The position numbers were made by a program, and so were the translations under genes. From assembly GCF_001418655.1 (NCBI RefSeq), contig NZ_LIQZ01000146.1:31438-95437 (forward strand): a DNA stretch of 64,000 nucleotides, written 5' to 3'. Source of the stretch: Streptomyces phaeochromogenes. Lineage in GTDB: Bacteria; Actinomycetota; Actinomycetes; Streptomycetales; Streptomycetaceae. This document shows positions 26,673 through 33,210 of this stretch, in pieces (position 1 is the first letter of the stretch; each line of letters starts with the position of its first letter). The notes below the pieces were generated by a model, which ran no database searches, was not told the DNA's origin, and saw only the letters and a list, made by a program, of their open reading frames with translations.

Positions 26673-27407
26673 ATGCCGCAGCCGGATCCACACGAACTGA
26701 ACGACCGGTTGACGCCGGTACTGCGCCCGGTGCGCGCGGGCAACGGCTTCGAGGAGGCCCTGGAGCAGATCCTCCAGGTCGTCCGGCTCGGCCTGGTCCC
26801 CGGTGGCGAACGGCTGCCCGCGGAACGGGAGTTGGCGGACCGCCTCGGCATCAGCCGGGTGACGCTGCGCGAGGTCCTGAAGGTCCTCCAGGACCAGGGC
26901 CTGGTCGAGTCGAGACGCGGCCGCTACGGCGGCACGTTCGTCCTCCCCCGGACCGACGCCCCCGGCGAGGCGGAGCTGCGCCGCCGGATCGACGAGGTCG
27001 ACATAGAGGACGTGCTGCGCTTCCGCGAGGTCCTGGAGGTGGGCGCGGCGGGCCTCTGCGCCACCCACGGCCTGCCCCCCGGCCACTCGGCACGCCTGCG
27101 CGATGCCCTGGCCCGCACCCAGGACGCCCCCCTGGCGGACTACCGCCGCCTGGACACCCTCCTGCACCTCACCCTCGCCGAACTGTGCGGTTCGCCGACG
27201 CTCACCGCCCAGTACGCGGCCGTACGCGCCACCGTGAACGACCTGCTCGACTGCATCCCGCTCCTGGTCCGGAACCTGGAGCACTCGCAGCGCCAGCACG
27301 AGGCACTGGTCGAGGCGGTGCTGGACGGCGACGCGGACGGAGCCCGGGAAATGATGCGAGAACACTGCGCGGGCACGGCGGCACTCCTGCGCGGCTTCCT
27401 GGCATAA
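26673..27407 (+). CDS. FadR-subfamily GntR transcriptional regulator
   Basis: A 244-residue regulator with an N-terminal winged HTH (GGERLPAERELADRLGISRV, then TLREVLKVLQDQGLVESRRG) and a C-terminal FCD ligand domain of helices (EDVLRFREVLEVGAAGL, LLHLTLAELCGS, QRQHEALVEAVLDGDAD). FCD proteins usually bind small carboxylates with a metal. It is divergent from glnA4 and very likely controls the operon through the paired repeats in between. ATG 26673 follows GAAGGGGG. Confidence 0.93.
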   Translation: MPQPDPHELNDRLTPVLRPVRAGNGFEEALEQILQVVRLGLVPGGERLPAERELADRLGISRVTLREVLKVLQDQGLVESRRGRYGGTFVLPRTDAPGEAELRRRIDEVDIEDVLRFREVLEVGAAGLCATHGLPPGHSARLRDALARTQDAPLADYRRLDTLLHLTLAELCGSPTLTAQYAAVRATVNDLLDCIPLLVRNLEHSQRQHEALVEAVLDGDADGAREMMREHCAGTAALLRGFLA

Positions 27408-27518
27408 GAACGTGTGCGAGACGGTCTCGGACAAGATCCGACCAAGCCACCCCTGTAAAGGTATGGGGTCGGTCTATTAGCCTCCTCCCGAGGGGCACGA
27501 GAAACAGGGAGCGTGGGG

Positions 27519-28199
27519 ATGGCAGGCAGACCGCTCATCGGAGTCAGCACATACCTGGAGACCGCACGCTGGGGCGTCTGGGAACTGGAGGCGGCACTGC
27601 TGCCGGCCGGCTACCCGCGCCTGGTCCAGTCGGCGGGCGGCCTGCCCGCGATGCTGCCACCGGACGAACCCACCCGCGCGGCCGAGACCGTGGCCCGGCT
27701 CGACGGCCTGGTGATCGCCGGCGGCCCCGACGTGGACCCGTCCCGCTACGGCGCCGCCCGCGACCCGCGATGCGGCCCCGAGGCCCGCGCCCGGGACACC
27801 TGGGAACTCGCCCTGATCGACGCCGCGTTGGCCTCCGGCACACCCCTCCTCGGAATCTGCCGCGGAATGCAGCTCCTGAACGTCGCCCTCGGCGGAACCC
27901 TCGTCCAGCACCTCGACGGTCATGTCGAGGCCGTAGCGGTCTTCGGCCGACACACGGTGAAGCCGGTCCCGGGTTCCCTCTACGCCGGCTTGATCCCCGA
28001 GGAAACCTCCGTACCGACCTACCACCACCAGGCGGTGGACCGCCTGGGCACAGGCCTCGCCCCCTCCGCCCACGCAACGGACGGCACGATCGAGGCAATC
28101 GAACTCCCCGGCCCCGGCTGGGTGTTGGGCGTCCAGTGGCACCCGGAGATGGGCGAGGACCCGCGCGTCATGTCCGGCCTGGTTCGAGCCGCTTCCTGA
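27519..28199 (+). CDS. Peptidase C26 gamma-glutamyl hydrolase (PuuD-like)
   Basis: A 226-residue class I glutamine amidotransferase-fold hydrolase. The nucleophile elbow GICRGMQLLN carries Cys, VQWHPEMGED carries the His-Glu pair and GLVIAGGPDVDPSRYG is the family loop. PuuD-like enzymes cleave gamma-glutamyl amides to glutamate plus the amine product. Next to glnA4 it would complete gamma-glutamylethanolamide breakdown. AGGGAGC precedes ATG 27519; GTG 27513 is in frame. Its last 32 bases overlap the convergent phosphotransferase gene. Confidence 0.92.
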   Translation: MAGRPLIGVSTYLETARWGVWELEAALLPAGYPRLVQSAGGLPAMLPPDEPTRAAETVARLDGLVIAGGPDVDPSRYGAARDPRCGPEARARDTWELALIDAALASGTPLLGICRGMQLLNVALGGTLVQHLDGHVEAVAVFGRHTVKPVPGSLYAGLIPEETSVPTYHHQAVDRLGTGLAPSAHATDGTIEAIELPGPGWVLGVQWHPEMGEDPRVMSGLVRAAS

Positions 28200-29160
28200 G
28201 CCATTCGAGGGCGGCGTCGCCCTGGGCCCGCTGGAACACGCGGAGCGTCGGCAGGCCGGGCGGCGAGGGCCGCCTCGACTGTCCGACGAAGTATCCCGCC
28301 AGCGCCGCCAAGGTGGCCGTCACTCCGGCCGGGTCCGCCGCCCTCCCCAACGGGTGCCCGGTGAACAGCATTTCCGGATCAGGGCCGCCCTGTGCGCGGA
28401 CGCACGGCAACATCACCAGGAGGTCGAACCAAGGGGCGGCCAGCTGGGCGTGCGGCCAGTCGACGAAGAGCACACGATGCGGTGCGTTCCCCGGGGCCGT
28501 GAGGAGGATGTTGTCGGCGCGGAGGTCGCCATGGGCGAGGGTGTCGCCCGAGGCGAACTCGGCCCAGGGCGCGGCGAGTTCGGCGAGCGCGGGAAGATTC
28601 CGTACGGTCCAGGGGTCGAGGCCCTCGCCCCTGTCTCCGGCTCGGGCTCCGCGCCCCTCGTCCAGCATCTTCTGCCAGCCTCGGAAGGCGCGCGAGAGTG
28701 CCTCTCCGACCGGCGGGACGTCCACGGGGGACGGCGTGAGCGTGCGGCTGAGCTCCCCCACGGCGTCGAGAACGCACGCCAACTCGCCCTCCTCCCAAGG
28801 CACATGGGGCTGACGCCCGTCGATGTCCTCGAAGACGAGCGCCACCCAGTTCCCGTCGTCGTGCACTCCGAGCAACCTCGGTGCGGGGGTCTCGGTAGGC
28901 AGGGCGGCGGCGTTCCTCGCTTCGCGTCGGTGCATGTCCGGGCTGTCCGGGTTCGCCTCGGCGCTCACGGCCTTGACGAATGCCCGTCGGCCGTCCGCGG
29001 TCCTCACCCGCGCTGCCAACCCCGGCGAGAATCCGCCGGTCTGCGTGACCGCTTCCACAACGGGGGCGCCGAGCAGGTCCGCGACGGCTCGCCGCACCGG
29101 CTCGGGGACCGCTTCCCACGGGGTGCGGACGCCTGTCGCCGGCGGTGCGCTCATCGTCAT
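28168..29160 (-). CDS. Aminoglycoside phosphotransferase-family kinase
   Basis: A 330-residue APH/choline-kinase-fold phosphotransferase. The N-lobe has GRRAFVKAVSAEANP (ATP lysine), the catalytic loop is LAHGDLRADNILL (HGD...N) and the metal Asp is in VLFVDWPHAQL. The substrate is unknown; many such genes are not resistance determinants. Given the neighbouring gamma-glutamyl amine genes an amino-alcohol substrate is conceivable, but nothing in the sequence shows it. The 3' end overlaps the C26 hydrolase gene on the opposite strand. Confidence 0.85.
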   Translation of the reverse strand: MTMSAPPATGVRTPWEAVPEPVRRAVADLLGAPVVEAVTQTGGFSPGLAARVRTADGRRAFVKAVSAEANPDSPDMHRREARNAAALPTETPAPRLLGVHDDGNWVALVFEDIDGRQPHVPWEEGELACVLDAVGELSRTLTPSPVDVPPVGEALSRAFRGWQKMLDEGRGARAGDRGEGLDPWTVRNLPALAELAAPWAEFASGDTLAHGDLRADNILLTAPGNAPHRVLFVDWPHAQLAAPWFDLLVMLPCVRAQGGPDPEMLFTGHPLGRAADPAGVTATLAALAGYFVGQSRRPSPPGLPTLRVFQRAQGDAALEWLRKRLEPGRT

Positions 29161-29310
29161 GCCCTACATCGTCCGTCGGCAGCGCGCCCCGTCGCCACCA
29201 CATTTGCCACGGCGGGTGCGACGGGGCTCCGCCCGGGTGCGATGGGGTGCCTCGGGCGGGTGACCGGGTGAAGTGCCCCCGGTGGAGGGTCATGTACGGG
29301 TGGGTGAGCG

Positions 29311-29370
29311 CTGGTCGTAGCCACGCGGCGGAGCCGCAGATGTCACAGCCCCGCGCCTCCTACGACCGCG
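29311..29370. repeat. Dispersed intergenic repeat, copy C
   Basis: GGTCGTAGCCACGCGGCGGA-type core then CCGCAGATGTCACAGCCCCG, without the terminal hairpin. It lies at the 3' end of the LysR gene. Confidence 0.7.
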
Positions 29371-30310
29371 TCAACGTCAACAAGTCCCGCGCCGGTCCCG
29401 TAGGCCGATGCCCCACAGGCCAGACAGCCCGCAGATCGCGGCTCAGCCGGACCCCCTCCACGGGAATCTCGACGAGCCGCCGAGCAGACAACTCCTCCCC
29501 CAACGCCAGCTCGCTCAGAACCGCAGGCCCCGCCCCCGAAGCGGCAGACGCCTTGACCGCAGTCGTGGACGAGAGCTCGATCAGAGGGCGGGCCAGACCG
29601 CCGAGCGCCGCGTCCAGTACCTGTCGTGTCCCCGAGCCCTCCTCCCGCAGGATCAACGGCGCCCCCGCCAACTCCCCCGCGTCGAGCGCCCGCCGCCTCC
29701 GCGCCCACGCGTGCCCTGGTGCGGTGACCACGATCAGCCGGTCGTGGGCGATCACCACGGAGTCCAGGCCGCTCGGCACGGACACGCCCTCCACGAAGCC
29801 GAGGTCCGCCTCGCCGGAGAGCACGCGCTCGGCGACCACCGTCGAGTTCCCGGCGATCAGGGACACCGCGGTGTCCGGCCGCTGTGCGCGCAGCGCGAGC
29901 AGCCACCCGGGCAGCAGGTACTCGGCGATCGTCATGCTGGCCGCGACCCGCAGCCGGGAGTCCCGCCGGTCCCGCAGGGCCTGTGCCCCGGCGTCGAAGG
30001 CCTCCGCGGCCTCCACCACCCGCCGGGCCCAGTCCGTCACCAGCGCCCCCGCGTCCGTGAGCCGCGACCCGGTGGGCGAGCGGTCGACCAGGGCGACCCC
30101 CAGCTGCCGTTCCATGGACCGGATCCGGCTGCTGGCGGCCGGCTGCGTGATCCCGACCTCCCGGGCGGCCCGCCCCAGACTCCCGAGCCGCGCCACGGCG
30201 AGCAGCAGCTCCAGCGCACCCAGATCGGGGACCCGATGCGACAGCCCACCCACCGGTATGGACGCCGTCTCGCGAACCCCCTGGTCACTCGTCCCGTCAT
30301 CCCGACTCAT
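29360..30310 (-). CDS. LysR-family transcriptional regulator
   Basis: A 316-residue LTTR. The N-terminal HTH (LELLLAVARLGSLGRAAREV, then GITQPAASSRIRSMERQLG) is followed by a linker helix and a periplasmic-binding-like effector domain (LRVAASMTIAEYLLPGWLLA). The ATG at 30310 follows AAGGTGG. It is divergent from the TDT transporter gene 70 bases away, the usual arrangement for an LTTR and its target. An ATAAG-N5-CTTAT palindrome overlaps its own start codon, suggesting autoregulation. Confidence 0.94.
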   Translation of the reverse strand: MSRDDGTSDQGVRETASIPVGGLSHRVPDLGALELLLAVARLGSLGRAAREVGITQPAASSRIRSMERQLGVALVDRSPTGSRLTDAGALVTDWARRVVEAAEAFDAGAQALRDRRDSRLRVAASMTIAEYLLPGWLLALRAQRPDTAVSLIAGNSTVVAERVLSGEADLGFVEGVSVPSGLDSVVIAHDRLIVVTAPGHAWARRRRALDAGELAGAPLILREEGSGTRQVLDAALGGLARPLIELSSTTAVKASAASGAGPAVLSELALGEELSARRLVEIPVEGVRLSRDLRAVWPVGHRPTGPARDLLTLTRS

Positions 30311-30323
30311 AAGCCCACCTTAT
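30309..30323. promoter_or_regulatory. LTTR-box palindrome in the LysR/TDT intergenic region
   Basis: ATAAG-CCCAC-CTTAT is a perfect inverted repeat containing the T-N11-A pattern of LysR-type binding sites. It covers the LysR start codon and lies 58 bases upstream of the transporter ATG. Confidence 0.55.
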
Positions 30324-30380
30324 GTCCTCATAGACCGGTACTCCCTGGTGGGCCGTCCCCCACCGAGGCACGGTGAACTC

Positions 30381-31583
30381 ATGGCCACAGCCCACCCGCT
30401 CACCGCCACCACGGACAACACCAGCCATGCCAACCCCGGCCGCCCCACAAGGGCAAACGCGGAGGCAGCGGCAAAGTCATCCCCCTTCCGCCACCTCGGC
30501 CCCAACTGGTACGCCCCGGTGATGGGCACCGCGATCGTGGCCACCGCGGGCGCGGGCCTCCCCTTCGACGTCCCGGGCCTGCGCACGTTCTGCACTGCCA
30601 TCTGGGCACTCGCCCTGGCCATGCTCATCGCACTCCTCGCTGCCCGAGCCGTCCACTGGACGCATCACAGGGACCAGGCCCGCGCCCACCTCCTGGACCC
30701 GTCGATGGCCCCCTTCTACGGCTGCCTCTCCATGGCCCTGCTGGCCGTGGGCGGCGGCGCCCTGGTGGTCGGGCGGGACTGGATCGGCGTACAGGCGGCG
30801 GTCGCCCTGGACGTAGTGCTCTTCTCCACGGGCACCCTGATCGGCCTGGCGGCGGCGGTGGCCGTCCCGTACCTGATGGTCGTGCGCCACCGGGTGGACC
30901 CGTCCCAGGCCACCCCGGTGTGGCTGCTCCCCCTCGTCGCACCGATGGTCTCCGCAGCGCTCGGCCCCCTGCTCGTACCGCATCTCCCGGCCGGCCAGCC
31001 CCGCGAGACGCTGCTGCTCGCCTGCCTCGCGATGTTCGGCCTCAGCCTGCTGGCCACGCTCGTGATGCTGCCGATGATCTTCGCGCGCCTCGTCACGGGC
31101 GGCCCGCTGCCGCTCGCGCTCACCCCGACCCTGTTCCTGGTCCTGGGCCCGCTGGGCCAGTCCACGACGGCCGTCGACAAGTTCGCCGTCGCAGCCCCGG
31201 GTGTGGTGCCCGCCCCGTACGAGGGGGGATTCGCGATCCTGCCGGTGCTCTACGGCGTCCCGGTGATGGGTTTCGCCCTGCTCTGGCTGGCGCTGGCCGC
31301 CGCCCTGGTGCTGCGGGCCCGCCGCCGGGGCATGGCCTTCGGCATGACCTGGTGGGCGTTCACCTTCCCGGTCGGCACGTGTGTGACGGGCGCCGAGGGG
31401 CTCGCCCGGCACACCGGACTCGTCGTCTACGACGGGCTCGCGGTCGCCCTGTACGCCCTGCTCCTCGCGGCCTGGGCGGTGGCCGCCGTCCACACGGCCC
31501 GCGGCCTGGTCAGCGGACGGCTGCTCGCAGCGCCTCGCCGAGTACTCGCGGTGCCTGCACCAACGACGGCCCGTACCACGTGA
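30381..31583 (+). CDS. TDT-family transporter (tellurite-resistance/dicarboxylate transporter type)
   Basis: A 400-residue integral membrane protein with about ten helices. The first is preceded by FRHLGPNWYAPVMGTAIVAT, a TDT-family entry motif (NWFxxVMGTG-like). Others include FYGCLSMALLAVGGGALVV, TLIGLAAAVAVPYLMVV and MTWWAFTFPVGTCVTGAEGL. Members move C4-dicarboxylates, sulfite or act in tellurite/anion efflux (TehA/SLAC1 relatives). The substrate here is unknown. The LysR neighbour is the likely regulator. The 3' 74 bases overlap the convergent BtuF-like gene. Confidence 0.88.
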   Translation: MATAHPLTATTDNTSHANPGRPTRANAEAAAKSSPFRHLGPNWYAPVMGTAIVATAGAGLPFDVPGLRTFCTAIWALALAMLIALLAARAVHWTHHRDQARAHLLDPSMAPFYGCLSMALLAVGGGALVVGRDWIGVQAAVALDVVLFSTGTLIGLAAAVAVPYLMVVRHRVDPSQATPVWLLPLVAPMVSAALGPLLVPHLPAGQPRETLLLACLAMFGLSLLATLVMLPMIFARLVTGGPLPLALTPTLFLVLGPLGQSTTAVDKFAVAAPGVVPAPYEGGFAILPVLYGVPVMGFALLWLALAAALVLRARRRGMAFGMTWWAFTFPVGTCVTGAEGLARHTGLVVYDGLAVALYALLLAAWAVAAVHTARGLVSGRLLAAPRRVLAVPAPTTARTT

Positions 31584-32229
31584 GATGGCGCCCGCCGACC
31601 AGCGCGCAGGGCAGCCCCGGGAACGCCTCCGGGCCGTCGTCGCTCGTGAAGCGGTACGGCTCGTCGGGCAGCACGACCAGGTCGAGGCCGGCGGCGCGCA
31701 GTTCGTCGACCGGGACGCGCGGATAGCGTTCGGCATGGCTCGCGTACGCGTTGTCGACGCCCAGCCGCGCCAGCACGTCCCCGGCGAAGGTGTCCCGTCC
31801 GACCACCATCCAGGGCCGCCGCCAGATCGGTACGGCGGCGCGCAGGCGCCTCTCCGGGCGGGGCGGGTCCAGCCAGGCCTCCTCGGCCTCGTCCAGCCAC
31901 CGCGGCCGTGTCCGCAGTCCGCACGCGCGGACCACCCGGTCCAGTTCCCGAAAGGCCCCCGGCACGTCCCGTACCTCGGTGACGAGCACGTCGAGTCCCG
32001 CTTCCCGCAGGGCGGTCAGGTCGGACTCGCGGTTCTCCTCCTCGTTGGCGATCACCAGGTCGGGCGCGAGGGCGACGATCCGCTCGACGTCCGGGTTCTT
32101 GGTGCCCTTGACGCGTACGACGTCGAGGCCGGCCGGATGGCTGCACCAGTCGGTCGCCCCGACCAGGACGCCCGGCGCGGACACGGCGACGGCCTCGGTG
32201 AGCGACGGGACGAGTGACACCACTCTCAT
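31510..32229 (-). CDS. BtuF-like helical-backbone metal receptor protein without signal peptide
   Basis: A 239-residue protein of the periplasmic binding protein class III fold (cobalamin/siderophore receptors). MRVVSLVPSLTEAV begins directly with the first beta strand, and VGATDWCSHPAGLDVVRVKG then NPDVERIVALAPDLVIANEE follow family patterns. It lacks a signal peptide or lipobox, so it is probably cytoplasmic, as in a group of actinobacterial proteins annotated as cobalamin-binding. No ABC permease or ATPase is adjacent. The start lies in a tandemly duplicated 17-mer. Confidence 0.85.
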   Translation of the reverse strand: MRVVSLVPSLTEAVAVSAPGVLVGATDWCSHPAGLDVVRVKGTKNPDVERIVALAPDLVIANEEENRESDLTALREAGLDVLVTEVRDVPGAFRELDRVVRACGLRTRPRWLDEAEEAWLDPPRPERRLRAAVPIWRRPWMVVGRDTFAGDVLARLGVDNAYASHAERYPRVPVDELRAAGLDLVVLPDEPYRFTSDDGPEAFPGLPCALVGGRHLTWYGPSLVQAPRVLGEALRAAVR

Positions 32230-32252
32230 GGCCGAACCACCCTCATGGCCGA
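32219..32252. repeat. Tandem 17-bp duplication over the BtuF-like start codon
   Basis: ACCACTCTCATGGCCGA is followed directly by ACCACCCTCATGGCCGA (16 of 17 identical). On the minus strand this gives two ATGs. The upstream one opens a six-codon frame whose TGA overlaps the true start. Confidence 0.7.
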
Positions 32253-32268
32253 GTACTCCGGATGACGG

Positions 32269-32835
32269 TCATCGGCGTGGATCGTCCTCCACGGCCTCGA
32301 TGTGGTCCGCGACCGCGACGATGAGCACGCGCGTCTCCGCGTCGGTCGCCCGCCACCGGTGCCGTACGCCGCCTGTCAGGTGCAGTGTGTCGCCGCGTCC
32401 CAGCCGGTACGCGCGGCCCTCCGCCTCGACCTCGACGGCGCCGTCGGCCACGTACATCAACTCGTCGTTGCGGTGCTGGAATTCGCGGCCGGCGTCGTGG
32501 TCGCCGGAGAACTCCATTGCGTGCAACTGGTGGTGACCGCGCACCAGGGGGCGCACTCGGGGCTCATGGGTGAACTCGGAGTCGTCCGCGCGCACCACGT
32601 CGACGCTGCGCGCCGGGTCGGCGGCGGCGAGGAGCTCGACACAGGTGGTGTGCAGGGCGTCCGCGACCCGCTGGAGGGAACGCATGCTGGGCCGCGCCCG
32701 CTCGTTCTCGACCTGGCTCAGGAACGGCACCGACAGGCCGCTGCGCTCGGCGACGACGGCGAGGGTGAGCTCCAGTGCCCGGCGCCGCCGCCTGACGGCC
32801 GCGCCCACTCGAAGGGTCTCTTTGTTTTCGTCCAT
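32269..32835 (-). CDS. XRE-family regulator with C-terminal cupin domain
   Basis: A 188-residue regulator. The HTH_3 domain (LELTLAVVAERSGLSVPFLS, then QVENERARPSMRSLQRVADA) is at the N-terminus. A cupin barrel follows (EFQHRNDELMYVADGAVEVE, then GDTLHLTGGVRHRWRA) and probably senses a small ligand. These proteins often control amine or betaine metabolism; the target here is unknown. ATG 32835 (MDENKETLRVG) fits the HTH start. Upstream frames are rejected. It lies just downstream of the BtuF-like gene, with 39 bases between. Confidence 0.92.
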   Translation of the reverse strand: MDENKETLRVGAAVRRRRRALELTLAVVAERSGLSVPFLSQVENERARPSMRSLQRVADALHTTCVELLAAADPARSVDVVRADDSEFTHEPRVRPLVRGHHQLHAMEFSGDHDAGREFQHRNDELMYVADGAVEVEAEGRAYRLGRGDTLHLTGGVRHRWRATDAETRVLIVAVADHIEAVEDDPRR

Positions 32836-33145
32836 CGCCTCGGCTCCCCCCTGTGCGTCGTCGGTGCGCTGCTCGGTGCATGCGTGCGGTGCGGTGCGGT
32901 GGCGGCACGTTCGTTGTACGTACACGCCAATTTCTCGCGAGTTCCTGATGTCTTGTCTGCACCCTACGGGTGTTCGGCAAACCGTTTCATGCGCCCGTCA
33001 CATCGCTGTAAACATCGCCGCACCGATCGCGTGACCGCCCGTCACGGTTCGCGCCGGTGGGAGAGCCGGCGCGGCCGTCGGGGCGTGCGGACGGCGCCGG
33101 AAAGCCGGCGTGGCCCTTGCCCGGGTCGTATGCACAGGAAACGCC
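32836..33145. other. Intergenic region upstream of the XRE-cupin gene
   Basis: No convincing gene. It holds a perfect 10-bp palindrome TGTACGTACA (32915-32924), a short GCGGT microsatellite near 32884-32900, and a candidate minus-strand promoter (32961-32989). The rest, up to the terminator at 33146, shows no recognisable feature. Confidence 0.5.
32961..32989 (-). promoter_or_regulatory. Candidate promoter of the XRE-cupin gene
   Basis: Minus-strand TGAAAC (32984-32989), a 17-base spacer and TAGGGT (32961-32966), a perfect match to the Streptomyces TAGRRT -10. It is embedded in the palindrome CACCC-TAC-GGGTG. Confidence 0.4.
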
Positions 33146-33187
33146 GCGAGGGGTGGGCCTCGCCGTTCGGCGCTGCCCACCCCTCGC
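33146..33187 (-). terminator. Terminator of the glycine-betaine ABC operon
   Basis: A perfect 13-bp stem GCGAGGGGTGGGC/GCCCACCCCTCGC, whose 16-base loop itself forms CGCC-GTTC-GGCG, 23 bases after the stop at 33211. Confidence 0.8.
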
Positions 33188-33210
33188 GGGGGTCCCCACT
33201 GGGGACGTGT

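Noticed and set aside
28168..29160. An antibiotic-resistance gene call for the phosphotransferase.
   Set aside because: The fold is APH-like, but the family is broad and nothing in the context indicates an aminoglycoside substrate.
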